Shown one piece after another: positions 24,616 to 37,704 of a DNA stretch of 64,000 nucleotides. The DNA is from Emergomyces orientalis (Eukaryota; Ascomycota; Eurotiomycetes; Onygenales; Ajellomycetaceae). The notes below the pieces were generated by a model. It did not search any database, was not told the DNA's origin, and saw only the letters and a program-made list of their open reading frames with translations. How positions within the stretch are numbered: position 1 is the stretch's first letter; every line of letters starts with the position of its first letter. The stretch lies in contig MOWL01000023.1 in the NCBI GenBank assembly GCA_002110485.1, positions 1,426,001 through 1,490,000 on the forward strand, in the 5' to 3' direction. Position numbers and translations under genes: made by a program.

Positions 24616-27600
24616 GTCTAGCAGCTACGAAGTCCGTGGTGAAGTTTTATTAAAACTGAGGTGGAGGGGAGAGGAAAAAGGGGTAAAAAAGGAAAGAGTC
24701 TGAGCTTCTATATTCCTTTCCCGCCATATAAATATATAACAGATATATGAACAACAACCCCGATCGGATTCTAACACGCAGTCATCGACGAGTCTCAAAC
24801 TAACGTACCAAAAATCCCAGCACCCTGGGCCTATACTTTCCTTTTTATAGAAGCCGCAGTCAGCAGATGCAGACCAAAGGAACTCAGACGCAATGAATGC
24901 ACATCAGTTCAATTTGTCTCTCGAGGCCGGTAATCGCTAGGCGGGCTGGGTCGGGTAATTCCCAGATTAACTCAATAGAGCTTGCTTTGACCATGCCACC
25001 ACCCCATAAAATTACCCCCCATGCACACCGCAGGTTTATTGACTTGATTGATTGATTCGTTGCTTGCATAAGTGGTGCTGCATTCTCCATCCTGCATTGC
25101 CGTAGTTGCATCATTCCGTGTCCTCTACTTTTTCCTCCCCTTGCGCCACCTCAGCGGAGGGGTAATGTGGGAATCGTTCGTTTGCAGGAAAAGTGCCGCC
25201 CTCCAATGAGTTGTGTGCTAAGCGACTCGAAATCCTATCCTTGCAGTCCCTCATGCGCCGCTACAATCCTGGTATGACGCTATACCCGGCATGTGCGGCC
25301 TCTGGCTCCTTTTTGGCTCTTTTGGCATCGCACCCCAGCGTTTGGCCAGGTCAGCACACAAAACAGAAAGAAAAAAGTGAGGGGAGGAAAATAAATGCCT
25401 AGCCCATCGCCCCGTAGAGATTTGCATTGGACGGAAGGATGTGCATCAAAATGGTTGGGGGAGTTTTCTGTCCTTTCCACATTGCTGGCCTTGGCGTGTT
25501 AGCGGAATCGACTAAAATTTTAACTATGAACAACTCAAGCTGGCTGGCGCTAGCTAAATAAGTGCAGTGGTACTCGCCGGAAGATCTCTTCCGCATTTCC
25601 ATGTTTTCTTCTTCACAGCTTCGCCTCGACTGCCCAGCTCATCGGCCACATGTGTCATCATCTTATCATCCTGGATGAGGGATGGGGGGACTGACCCTAC
25701 CACACCTACATGAACGCATTGGCAGTAATTGGACATGGCTTTATCTTTTCTTTTTCTATCTTTTTGATCTATATCTCGTATTGCACTGACTGAGATGGAC
25801 ATTGGGACATGGGGTACATGCAACCAGCACACGGGCAAACAGCAAATAGCAGCTCATATCAAGCAAGCTCAGTCGGTCCGGTCCCGATAAAATCGAATTT
25901 TCTCTCCACCCCGTAAATGTCCCTTTTTTGGAGCCAGCCCACCGCCCTTTTCCCCCTCATTTACTCCATTCCATCCTCCCACTTTATTCGGTCTCGCGGG
26001 ATAAATTCTCGATTCCGGCACCAACATCGGTCCTTTTGACGCTCCCTTCCCCCACCACCAATCAACATCCCACCTCCATAGCCAGCCCGATAAACCGCCA
26101 AGGGTTCAAATCGCGGATCGTTATGCCTGTTTTGCTCAACCATGGTCTTGGAATTTGAGATTAATCCGATTCTGTTTGTCATGGCTTTTCTGAAATTTAG
26201 CGGCTGATTATCGGTCAAAACTCAAAATCCACAGCTTGTCAGCAGCTCGATCAAACAGATTTGTTAGCTTGAATCCTAACCACATAGCCGCCTGGACTTG
26301 CTGACCTTAACTCTCCGAACACTGGGAGCTGCGCATTCAGCATTGATTTCAGGAACCTGTTTTTTAATTTTAATTATATTACCTTTTGATTCGTCTCGAG
26401 AGCGCATCTAATTTTCGACCTATCTGAGGATTGAGAAACATGACGTGGGGAAATGGTTTTTTGTCTTTCTACCTGGGCGGGGTTGTGTGAAATGTGGTCG
26501 ATGCTAACGGCCCTGCCAAGAAATAATAGACAACCCACAGTCTGCTTCTTTTATGCTGAGAAAAGAACACTCAATTATTCGGTTTAGTTGATTGATTGTT
26601 GACAAAGTTTGCTATAGGGCCCGGAGGCTTGCTAGGAAGCGAAAATTCATAGAAGCAGATTATGATTACGTTCGTCTGGCCTGCAGCTCCCTGTATGAAG
26701 CAATTTTGACCTTTTAGTATCACCGTGGCTGCTCTGATAGCCTCTTTCTCCCGTCCTGGTTTGACAAAGATTGACCAGCGTTCGAGAAAGATTGGACTAA
26801 CGCGCACGTAGTGAACCAACAGGATTAGTTGTTGGATCCTAGTCATGAGATAATGGCTAGAGGATTAAATCGCAAGGTTCTCTGTCATATATAGAGGCGG
26901 TGCTGAACAATCCTGCTGATCTACTATCACATTCGGGCGAAATGGACCCTCCTGACTCCAGGAAGTGATCCGAGGAACTAACTGCCTACGAAGGTAGCTA
27001 TCCGAGCCTCCTCACGTATCCTAATCTATCATATGTGTTATGTCCCTGTACTGTACATGTCCGGTACAATGAACAGAGGGCATAAACTGGCACCATCCCC
27101 ACACTGTCCATTTCTTCTCATATTTTATTGACTCATTGGCTGCCCTTCTTTGAATAAGCTATAGCTGCAGGTGACCATCTGTACCAAGCCAACGAACGAC
27201 CCAGATCTCTGCGTCATATCTCAATCCCTTTCCACAGCCGATCCGATCAGATGAAACCTGGATGTGTCGTCAGCCACTCGTGCCATGGGCCGTTGTGGCC
27301 CTGCATCTCCCGAACTCCAGAATCGTTCTTGGCAAGGGTTAATATAATTTTGCATCCTTCAAAGGGGGTACATGCAAGAAAATGATTAACAACGCATCGC
27401 ATCCTGGACATCATTGCATCAGGGGGTTGTTGGGTTTGGTTACACTATACGTACCAATATGTCGTGCGACAACAACCCACGGTTATCCCCTTCTGGCCTC
27501 TTGATTCATCCTGCAGAATTTATAGAATGGGAAAAGGGGGTTCTAATTTCTGTTTTTTTTTATTTTTTATTTTTATTTTGCTTTCCTCCAAAGGTTTGAC

Positions 27601-30412
27601 AGGCCGCGAAACTTGAAAGACAGCGCACATACTCGTTTCTGGACTGTTTTATCGAATGCCTTGAAACATTTCTAAATCATCCCTTGCTTCTAGTGAAATA
27701 CGGCACAGTGCATGCCATTTCTAGTTCTACAAACCCATGCACTGATTTTATTTTTACTTTTCCTTTTGGTTTGTGTATTCCTTTTATTATTTTCAAGAGT
27801 GCGCGAGATTTTCCAATTCACGACGTTTATGATTTATGTTATTTGGCTCGGCTCTTTATTTGACCCGATTTCCTCGATTTCAGTGTATTCTTTGTATCCC
27901 ACCTGGTTGGTTGGCTTATTTGCTCATCTATTTTAAATCTGAGTTTGACACAAGGACAGGCATATTAAATTCAAACAACGCACAGACTACATGTTCGTAA
28001 ATTGGCGTTTTTCTTTTCTTTTTTTTCCTTTGACTTTTCAGGCTATGAATGAGATGCATAAATAGGAGAATTAAATAATGGAAGAGGAAAATTGATGTCT
28101 CAGATGCTGCGAAATAGGTCAGTTGGTTGAAGGAGAGAGAGAAGGGTACTAACTTTCCACACTCCTACAACATGGTTAGTGGGAGTAGAGAGAGCAATGC
28201 AATAGTCCAGCTCCTCTGAAGCTCGAAGCAAACTCCAAGAAAAGAAAAAGGTCCATAAAGAACAAACTTTTTGGTCCTGCTGTGGTCCCGATTGACCCGC
28301 TAAACTGGTAACATATATCAATGTAAAAGAACCCTTTGTTAAATGATCATTTTGAATGTTTTTTTTTTTGCTACTTAAAAAGGTGTCAATAAATACCCAA
28401 ACGCCAGTTGTCGTTCTCTTTTTTGAACAGGGGGGCTCTTTTTGTGCTTTTGGTTTGCTTTCTGTTTTGTTCGTCTTTCCCAGAAACGATAAAGACATAT
28501 ATTCCGATCGCCCTCGTTATTGAAAAAGATCGCTCTCATTGTTATTTAACTACTCGTTCTTTGTCTTGTAGCCCTTATCATAGGTTAATGGTGCCCGGAA
28601 AACGGAAACTCCCCTTAATTGGATCAGGCGGAGAAAACCGTTTCGAGTCACACAGGTCATACACGGTTATTGATGTGGGACTAGAAGTTTTTCTTTGCCA
28701 TGCCTAGCCTCGCCCATCATGGGTTTGAAGCTTTAATTTGAGCATTGACGAACACGGCCTTGACGTTGTGTGCTACTGACCAGGTATGTAAACGGGCGGG
28801 GAAAGATAAACGAGTGAACACTCATGAGTAAAACAGAACAAAAAACAAAAACCAAAAAAACCAAAAAAAAACCTAAGGACTTGATCAAAGACGGAATGAG
28901 ATTGGAGTTTGGTCTGAGGTCGTTCCTTGTTAAACTAGCTATCTCCTGCTCGTATGTAGGAACCTTCATTCATGGATGCGAGGGTAGAGGGAGACGAGGG
29001 GAAAGAAAAGCTGCAGTAGTAAGGGAAACAGAGCTTGCTGAGTGGGGATCTCCTCTCTCTGGCTAGCATGATAAGGTGTAGCTGAGTGTGCATGGCAACC
29101 TGGAGAGCTGTTAGTTACTGGACATTGTGTGCGTCGTGAGCTCTGTGTAATTGAGCCAATTGGGACAATCGTGGGTTTTTTGTTGAAAATAGCTAGCTCT
29201 AGCTCTGCACATTGCCTCCGAATCGGCGCTTTTGCGTCGTCTTATTGCTCAGCACAAAGCACCACCCGTACACTAGTTTGACTTATTTATCAAATATCAG
29301 GATAAAATGGATATACGGAAGTGTAGTCGATCTTTTGGTTCGAGGATTTTCAATCCAATCACAATTTTTTATCATAGCATGTCGTTGGCCAAGGCTGCAT
29401 TATCCCAGAGTTCCCCGCTTGAGTGGCACCCTCCCCCCTTCTCGAGTCTCAACAGGGAGGATGTATCGTATTGGCCTTTGCGGAGCCGTGAGCAATATCA
29501 TCGCTCAGATTTGCCCACACCAAGCTGCTAGTAGCTTGTGGCTGTCGCTGCCCTAGAGGTGAATCGGCCAGGCAGAATGAGGTAGTATTTGCCACAAAAG
29601 TACTGGCGCTTACGACGGATTGAGGCGAATTCACGTTGACAACGAGTTGCAGTAGCTTTTACCTGGTTTTCGCGCTACCCGCAAAAGGTACCTAGGTACC
29701 TAGGTACTTTTTAACTACTGTCCCCCGTGGTTGCGGGGAAGAGCGGGGGAAAATTGCTTCGGTGCTCGGAGGATCTGAATAATCCGCGCCGAGGACAAAT
29801 GCGGTGAATGGGGTCACATGACTGGATCTAGACCATTACATAAGCTGAATTTAGACGGGGCTATACTATATTTGGGTTAGTGGTATGTGTAAAAATCAAT
29901 ACGTTCCCAATACGCCCCCTCGTGGCAAACTGGGCGGAGTTCCCCACACACAGGCGGTATACGCTGTATCGTGCGTATTGTTCGGCATCCAGCGTAAGTC
30001 ACAAACATCTCCAAAAACATCAATGTCTTTGCTTCCAAGGTTAGTTAGTATTCATTCCTCTGAGGATATTCATTATTCAAATGTGTGCCTCTTGATGTAG
30101 AGAGAGGACTATCTCCGATGCCCTCGTGTTGATGTCTGTTCAACCGAAAACTGCCGGACAGCAAGAAGAGGGCTCCTCGAGCCGGCAAGGTCCAACAACC
30201 CTGGCACTTCTACCGAGGCATCTCCAACTCAGCCCATCCTCCAACCCTTTGGACACCTGAAATAAATATCCGCGTCTTTTGCTTCCCTTCTCCCATCCTT
30301 CTTTCCATACCTATCTCAAGAACTCTTCTGTACACTCTTTGTAATACCAGTTTGATTTTTCTATCCACAAAACCTAACCCGTTCTCTCAAACACCTCCCC
30401 GCATCAGACAAA
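24616..30412. other. Gene-poor region of 5.8 kb
   Basis: No open frame with a recognisable domain on either strand. Composition is mixed with pyrimidine-rich patches (25900-26050, 27540-27600, 28000-28030). Two overlapping TACCTAGGTA palindromes lie at 29689-29706 and a GTCACATGAC palindrome near 29813. The last 300 bp are CT-rich, as expected for the leader of the nitronate monooxygenase gene. Confidence 0.55.
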
Positions 30413-31838
30413 ATGGCTTCTCCTCGTAAGTCCCTCGAAAAGCACATGCTTTCGGCTCCATAATATAAAAATAAAAAATAAAATAAAAAATAAAATAAAA
30501 ATTCCGACACGCCACAGCACGGATGTGACGACTTGGTTGCTAACTTTGCTGTTTAACTTGCTGGCAGAACAACTCCGCACGACGACGACTGATCTCCTAG
30601 GGATCAAACACCCAGTCCTCTTGGCTGGCATGAACGTTGCTGCTGGCCCCAAACTCGCCGCTGCTGTTACAAATGCTGGAGGTCTTGGTGTCATCGGAGG
30701 AGTTGGCTACACTCCGGATATGCTGCGGGAGCAGGTTGCTGAGCTGAAGGGTTACTTGAACGATAAGAAAGCTCCTTTTGGTGTTGATCTCTTGCTCCCT
30801 CAGGTTGGAGGAAATGCCCGCAAGACCAAGTATGTTTAGTTCCCTCCTGTTGTTTTCATGCGCACTGGCCCCCGAAAAATCACCACTTCCCGGAGACGTA
30901 TACACATGAATACCTTGGATAGATGCTAACGGGACCAACCTAAAAATAGCTACGATTATACCAAGGGCAAGCTCGGTGAGCTGATCGATATCATCATCGA
31001 GAGCGGCGCACGCCTCTTCGTCTGCGCCATCGGCGTCCCACCAAAGGCGGTCGTCGAGAAGCTCCACGCCAACGGAATCCTCTATATGAACATGATTGGC
31101 CACCCCAAACACGTCCAGAAGGCCATCGACGTCGGCGCGGACCTGATTTGTGCTCAGGGTGGTGAGGGTGGTGGCCACACGGGAGATGTCCCCACCTCCG
31201 TCCTCATTCCCACCGTTGCCAAGCTGTGCGCCCAACACATTAGCCCCTTCACCAAGCAGCCTGTGCAGTGCATTGCCGCTGGTGGAATCTTCAGCGGCCA
31301 GTCTGTTGCCTCCGCTCTGATGCTGGGCGCTTCGGCCGTCTGGGTTGGTACTCGTTTCATTCTTGCAGATGAGGCTGGTGCCCCCGAGGCTCACCAAGAA
31401 GCTGTCCGCACCTCCGGCTTCGATGATAATATCCGTACCGTCATTTTCACTGTATGCAAATGATCCAACCAACCTCTCCCCCAACCCTCTCCTTTCTCTC
31501 TCGAAAAAATTTACCAGCTTGCTAAATTGCTAATACAATTTTTACAGGGACGACCCCTACGCGTCCGCAGCAACCCCTATATCCAAAACTGGGAGGACAA
31601 CCGCGGTGAGGAAATTAAGAAACTTACTAGCCAGGGTATCATCCCCGTCGAGCACGACTTTGAGAACCTCCCCGATGATGCCGATGACGACATGATTGAG
31701 AACGCCCGTCCTTTCCTGATGGGTAAAGTTGCTGCTGTCGTTAACGAGAAGAAGCCTGCCAAGGTTATTGTTGATGAACTCGTCGGGGATGCTGTGAAAT
31801 GGCTGCAGCAGGGAAATAAGATGATCGCTAAGCTGTAG
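30413..31838 (+). CDS. Nitronate monooxygenase (2-nitropropane dioxygenase family)
   Basis: FMN-dependent enzyme that oxidises nitronates such as propionate-3-nitronate. Exons: 30413-30425 (13 nt), 30568-30829, 30950-31451 and 31548-31838, giving 355 aa. Visible: GIKHPVLLAGMNVAAGPKLA at the N-terminus, NAGGLGVIGG (FMN phosphate region), CAIGVPPKAVV, the family signature DLICAQGGEGGGHTG with its conserved His, CIAAGGIFSGQSV and GASAVWVGTRFI. These are the motifs of class I nitronate monooxygenases. The tiny first exon MASP is supported by a GTAAGT donor and correct phase. Intron 1 contains an AT-rich simple repeat (30463-30502). Family secure; physiological substrate inferred. Confidence 0.93.
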
Positions 31839-33728
31839 ATATTCCCATTCTTGTTTTTTGAATTTATGTTTTTTATTTGTTAATATACTCTTTATTATTT
31901 TATTTTACTATTTATTTTTTAAACTTTTCATCTTTTTCCATTTCTGTTTAGAGAATGGGCTCAGAGACAAGGAAAGCATCTTTGGGGTGGGCAGGCTTTT
32001 CAAATTTTTGGGAGAGGAACTACGGAATATGCTCAGACTAACGAATTTATGAAATGGAGCCTTTAAATATTGTGTGGCAATGTGATGACTCTGTATTTTA
32101 TATCTACAACGACTGGATGTGTATGCTTCGCGTACCTAGTAAACTGCAACATGGTGCCCCATTTCATCGCATCTTCGCTTTTCTTGTTTCATTATCTCTT
32201 CCTGAATTTTTCATTGATATGTACCTCCCACAGATTCTGATCAGAATTATCCGAGAAACTGCTATCTACATTTCTGTCCAGGGAGGTACAATACATTTCC
32301 CCTTTCTTCAGGCTCCTGATATTCTAGGATTTGAAGGATACAGATAGACAAAAGGGGGTCCGTCCACTTTGTCATCTGCACCCCTTTTCTCCTCTCTGCT
32401 GTCTCTTCATCGTCGCATTTCTTTCTATCAGGCCTTTTAAGGCTATGTGTCTATTACAATCAGCGTTCTTTAATACCGTTGTCTAATACAAAATTAAAAA
32501 AAACCCAAGGCCCAAGGCCTGCATCACCTTCAACACCCCCGAACCCCCTAAAAATAGCTTACCCCTGACCAACCAAAAACCCATGGTTCATGTCAAACAA
32601 CAATACATCCCTTCTTCTTCTTCAACCCTCTTTCCTGTACTAACCTGGCACTCCTCATCAATTCACTTCTCCAACTGCAGCCCGTCCCCGCAGAGTCTGC
32701 AGGCCGCGGGCAACTCCCATCGCTCAACAATGGCATGCATTCCCATATTATCCACGGCAAGAACCGTGAATACACCCTCCACGGCCGACGTGTCAACCTT
32801 GGAAGGAAGGCGAATGGTCCCACTACGACCTACTTCGAAGAGCTGCCGCTCCGGCTTCTTCTATGTCATCAGATACTGCTCCCAAACATGCGCCGGTCCT
32901 CGTTCTAGCCCCAGCACCCGCACATGCACAGGGACAGGTCGTGGTACCATTTTCGTCGCCCTGCAGGGTTTCAACAACCCCTGGCGCGACTGGGACGGCA
33001 AAGAGATAACGTTCATCAAACAATTGGTCAAGCGCAATCGAAGCCGCACTCTGCATAGATGAGGTCCTGCGTTTCGCCAAGGAGTTCAACTTCGGCAGCG
33101 CAACGACATACACCAGCGCTAATTCACCCGCTCTTGACCTCTGCGCCATTGCTGCCTTGTCAGACGGCGAGTTTAGCGGGTGCGTTGTTGTCAATGGTGT
33201 CGATGGGAGTGGGACGAAGCCTGTGCTATACCTGGGGTAACATGGGTGCGGGATCAGAGGATTGACTTCGCTACTGGCTGGAGAATGCGTGATAGGTTTG
33301 TCAGGAACAATGGCTTCGTACGGCCTGGGTCAGCTGGAGTCGGAACAGGAAAGGGAAACGGGGCTACATGTCGGAGTTAGAGTGGGGGGATTTTACAGCA
33401 TGTTAAGAGAGTGTATGAAGGTTTGGACGGGAGGCATGTTACCTGGATTGCGTTTTATGGGGAGCATAACCCAGCACCGGCCGATAGGGCTGTGGATCGG
33501 AACGGCTCATTATATGTTGTGGATTAGGTTAAACCATGGTCAAGAAGCGGGGGAAAAAACAAGTTGAGGGTTACATGTTGTGTAGGCAGGTATACTACGT
33601 GGATGTAACACTTTCCAGAGGTAGAAACCTACTCGAGGGGGCAATTTATGTTATAAGATCAACGGCCTTGCATGCCAGATGGAATCGTCCGCATAAGTTA
33701 CTCCCACAAGATCATCATCATCATCATC
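31839..33728. other. Intergenic with a possible decayed gene (32580-33560)
   Basis: The first 600 bp are AT-rich 3' flank. From about 32580 to 33560 the DNA becomes GC-richer and coding-like, with pieces such as HSHIIHGKNREYTLHGRR in one plus frame and a 60-codon piece around EFNFGSATTYTSANS in another. The frame changes repeatedly and stops intervene. I recognise no family. It may be a pseudogene or a multi-exon gene I cannot splice. Confidence 0.35.
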
Positions 33729-33731
33729 ATG
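33711..33731. repeat. (ATC)n microsatellite
   Basis: Six to seven tandem ATC/CAT units lie directly in front of the start codon of the secreted-protein gene. An upstream in-frame ATG at 33672 would translate the repeat as poly-Ile, which argues for the start at 33729. Confidence 0.8.
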
Positions 33732-34343
33732 AAGCTTAGGCATTCGATTATTTCTCTTGGTCTCTTCGTTCTTGTTGCGCAGGGAACGCCAGTGGGGGTA
33801 AGATTTAAACTCCATAAAAATGAAGACAAATCTGGAGGACATGGGGATTGTGAAAGGAATATGCTGATTGTTTCAAAGGGTGAAAAGGATCCAGCGGATA
33901 TCATTAACGAACTCCAGATTGATCCTAACGGATTCAAAAATGTCGGTGTTGACGGCATTGTACGATCCTTAGACAGGGATGGCAGGGTTATCGATTTCGC
34001 GAGACTGAGCCATGCCCAGTTGACCAGGGTTGCGAGGTGGTCATCTAATACTGGGGATCAAGATTCCTTGCTCAATGACTGGGACGGTGTTGACGGCTGG
34101 AATGTTGGGCACGACCAGATTTGGAATCCACCTGATGGCATCCTTCCACCACGCCCTCCCAGTGAGGACAATAGCTTGGAGACAAGCAGTGATGCAGGCC
34201 CAGCTGCTAAGGCATTAAGGGGATTATCACGCCGTAAAACTTTGTGCTACGGATATACCTGCGCAAGCCATTCTCAGTGCAAAATTTTCGGTTGTTCTCA
34301 TTGTGTTTCGCTCCGAAAAAAACGCACCTATTGTAACCCGTAA
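33729..34343 (+). CDS. Small secreted cysteine-rich protein, unknown function
   Basis: Uninterrupted frame of 204 aa. The N-terminus MKLRHSIISLGLFVLVAQG is a clear signal peptide with likely cleavage before TPVG. The mature part is hydrophilic, with FKNVGVDGIVRSLDRDGR and repeated Trp (ARWSS, NDWDGVDGW, DQIWNPP), then a Pro/Ser linker. The last 35 residues form a compact basic six-Cys module: C-x4-C-x5-C-x4-C-x2-C-x8-C, from LCYGYTC to YCNP. One lone Cys occurs earlier. It resembles secreted effector-like or antimicrobial-type modules in general pattern only. I recognise no family. The start was chosen for the signal peptide; the upstream ATG at 33672 would bury it. Confidence 0.7.
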   Translation: MKLRHSIISLGLFVLVAQGTPVGVRFKLHKNEDKSGGHGDCERNMLIVSKGEKDPADIINELQIDPNGFKNVGVDGIVRSLDRDGRVIDFARLSHAQLTRVARWSSNTGDQDSLLNDWDGVDGWNVGHDQIWNPPDGILPPRPPSEDNSLETSSDAGPAAKALRGLSRRKTLCYGYTCASHSQCKIFGCSHCVSLRKKRTYCNP

Positions 34344-35138
34344 CAAAAGCCTGTCGGAAAGGTTCAATGGGCAAGAAAGGCTTTAGTCGGGCAGGCGTCA
34401 TTGCTATGCCAGCGTTGACAAGTGGGTGGCTAGATACCAAAGGAAGAGCGGTCGAATGGGGCTGGACAACAAAAAAGCCTCATTTTCGTCTGTATGTTGC
34501 CATGGTGCATACAGTCATATGTATCTAAAGCCGTACTTTAATGGTCCGTCACAATGTTAAAGGCCTGTTTTCAATCCTCGATTACATCTGTGCTTGTGAT
34601 CCCTTTTAGAAAACGGACGGATTGATACAAGTGCGCTGGGCCTGGACGGAAATTAAGAAAGAGTGGGTAAAGTTGTAACAAGCGAGCTGGAGTAAAAATA
34701 AGTGTAAAGCATGGACTACACTCAAAATAGGAAACGAAGTGATGGGGGTTGCGGAGCGTGCTTAACTACTTGATAGTTGGAGGTAGTGAATAAGCTAACG
34801 CTAAACTGGTTAAACGCTTGATGCGTTCAACTACTATAACTTAGGATCGACATGAGAAGGGCAATAAATTCCTGGTTGCTGGTTGAAGTTAAAAAAGGCC
34901 AAAGTTATGTTATTTTCATATAGCATCGGATGGCACGATTCAAGGATAAAATGTGAACATCACATTCATGCTAGTTTACAAATTAAAGAGAAAATCAGGA
35001 AAGAAAATTAACTATAAACCAGCATCAGATGCTGGATGATTGGGGAAGTCTCACATAAACCAAACCAGCCAAAGCGCAGTGAACTAGCCTTATCGAATAA
35101 ATTAATCGGAAATCATCACTCTCTCCAAGCTGAAATCT
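34344..35138. other. Convergent 3' intergenic region
   Basis: Between the secreted-protein gene (+) and the RBM25-like gene (-). AT-rich, no supported open frame. Confidence 0.5.
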
Positions 35139-37704
35139 TTAGGCGGAGAGGCCTCTTTTCTCGCTTTCTGAGAAGAATATAATCATCCGCCAGAGTTTCT
35201 TAACCAGAATCTCTGCTTCCTCATCCAAAGCCTAGAAGAAAAAAAGGTAACCATTAGCATTGGGTAGAAATAGGATGACTATCATATGAAACTTGGTAGA
35301 TATAAGAGCTAGAAAATGGGGTTGGCTCACCTCTTCCAACAGCTCCACTAGCTCCTGAGGATGTCCCCGTTTCCGGATATGCTCCTCAACCACGTCGACC
35401 AACATCTGCTCCTGGACACCAAGGTACTCCATAATTTTCTTCTCGACGAATGGTTTGAGTTGTTCTCCCCGCACAGACTCATCGACAAACTCCCAATTAA
35501 CTTCCCAGTTCCAGAGGCCTTCTTTATCCGAGGGAATATCGGCAGCGAGTTGTCTTACTGCCTGAGCGCGCTCTTCATCTGTAAGACCGGCCGACTCAGC
35601 CGCAGTGTCAAATTTAATAGAAGTAAGTGGACGTCTGGTGGCGGCTCCAGTATCCTCCTCATCCTCAAGTAGGCCCTCGACTTCTGCCACCGTTCTCCGC
35701 GCGGTAGCTTGGGCCTTCAGCGCTGCTGCACCGAGAGACAATTTAAAGCGTTGTGGCTCTCTTGGCACCTGAGTTCGGGATTCCAACTCTTCGGCTTGCC
35801 GGGCAAGGAAGTCATCCGCCATGCCGCGAGCCTGTTCTCGTTGCTGTTGAGTGCGGGCATTCTCGCGTTCTTCTGCAGCACGATCAGCTTCATCCATGCT
35901 GATCTCTCTGTTTCTAAACGCGGCCCTATTTCGTATCCAAACTCCACGATCAGCATAGTATTCCTCTAGTTTTCGGCTGGCTTCGACGTCGTCATTCCAT
36001 TCTCGCAGACGCTTAGCCATGATCTGCTTTTCCTCCTCTAATCGGATATCTTCGTCCCTGTCACGGTTTTTCTCTCGCTCCACAGCTGCTGTTCTGCTGC
36101 GTTCCCGATTCAGCCATCGTCTTTCTTGATCTAAATATTGCTTCTCCGCTTCAATAGCTTTCTTGTCCTTCCGCCTTCTTTCAAGCTCTTCATCACTTGC
36201 GTCTGTATCCTCATCTTCATTAGCACCATTGATTCCGCTTCCATTCACGAACGATACTCCCTTCTGGTAATCCCTTGGAATCTGATGACCAAACCCCTTT
36301 GGAGCCGAAGGAGCATTTGGAACACCCCTGTCCCTGGGGCCAAGAGGGATGCCATTCGCACCTCCAGCAGGGCCACTTGGAGCCGTGGGAGGCGGCGAAG
36401 CCAATCTGCTTGCCCTAGATCCACTAGCCCTTGCTCGTTCTAAAGTTTCGAGCTCTTCTTCTCTTTTCAGTCTTTCGAGGTCGCGACGATTGCTTCTTTC
36501 GCGGAAAGCGGCAATTTCTTTCGCGACAGTTTCTCGCATTTCCGCAGGAATATCTGACAACTCATCTTCGACGTTGATAGGAATCGTCACAACTTCAGCA
36601 GGGCCGCCATCTTTCTGGCCGTCTGCATCTTTCATTGTAGTGTCCCCCTCACCGTCTACAGCTGTTGAAGGTGCATCCGGTTTAGCAGGAGCTGGTGGGT
36701 TTGAAAGCTCAGAAAGAACTTTTGCTAGGGCCAATCGGGCGCCATCCAGCCGTGCTTGCTCGACTTCAGGATCTCGTTGGGTAGTGGACTCAAATTGCTC
36801 GAGATACTTGAGAGAACTATCATCAAAAACCACCTATGATACGTTAGTACGGTCCAATATGAACCCCAGTAGCGGTACAAACATACCAGTAGCTTGCTTT
36901 TTTCAACCTCTTCTTCATCCCCCCCACCCTCTTTCTCTGGAGTCGGCTTCTTTACAGGTACTTCAACATCCTTTAGCACCTCCACTGCCGTGCTTAGGCT
37001 CTCAGGATCCTCGTACTCTGCAAAACCAAACGTGCATGGCTTATCATCCGCATCCGTAGCTCGAATCCAACGCTTCAAATTCCCCGCCGTTCGAAGTATC
37101 CGTTCGATTTCTTCATCACTGCTGACTCCCTCCGTTATGCCACCTACAAATATAGTCCGCACGACCTCTTCTTTCGTAGGCGGTTGCAGTTGTAACATGG
37201 CGTCTCGTAAATTCTGGCGCTGCGATTCTAAAGAATGCGGCCCTTGACCTCCGCGTCTCCCACCAGAATCTCCTCCACGTTCCCGGCCGCTTTCTACAGG
37301 AGTAGTTGATTTGGATGCGCCTGAGGTACCAAGGCGGATAACAGGAGCGGAGAAATTAATATTCGGCATATTTGCGGGAGGTTGGAAATTTGGGGGGAAT
37401 CCGCCTGGTCGGCCAGGTTGCTGCGCATTCGACTGTTGCATGGCGGGCGGAGGGCCAGTTCCAGGTGCTGACATTCCAGGAGGAGGCGCTGGAGAATAAG
37501 TCAATATATATGTGCTGTATAAGGAAGGGGGAACTTTATCATACGCATGCCTGGGGGAGCTCCAGGAAAGGCAGCAAACTCCGGTGGCCTACCGAACGGG
37601 GTTTGTGCTAAAACATTATCAGTATCTGTTGGAATTGGTGAAGCTCTAAGACGCCTTGTATAGGCGTGCCAGAGTGAGAACTTACTTTGGTATGGGTTGT
37701 ACAT
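35139..37704 (-). CDS. RNA-binding protein 25-like splicing factor (RRM + PWI)
   Basis: Nuclear pre-mRNA splicing regulator of the RBM25/Snu71 group, linked to U1 snRNP. Exons: 37704-37686 (19 nt), 37607-37545, 37488-36887, 36833-35331 and 35231-35139, 759 aa. Order: Pro/Gly-rich N-terminus, an RRM around residues 130-205 (TIFVGGITEGVSSDEEIERI; CTFGFAEYED), an acidic linker, then a long Arg/Glu-rich region expected to be helical (ERRRKDKKAIEAEKQYLDQE, RERSRTAAVEREKNRDRDED). The C-terminal PWI domain runs from WNWEVNWEFVDE through VEKKIMEYLGVQEQMLVDVV to LVKKLWRMIIF. The 19-nt first exon (MYNPYQ) and the last 93-nt exon were found by splice signals and phase. An ATCATGTGAC motif lies about 280 bp upstream. 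Family secure. Confidence 0.92.

Noticed and set aside
26090..26150. tRNA-like B box (GGTTCAAATCG)
   Set aside because: No A box or cloverleaf partner within range.
30597..31484. 295-codon minus-strand open frame
   Set aside because: Antisense shadow of the nitronate monooxygenase exons; it has no domain and crosses two well-supported introns.
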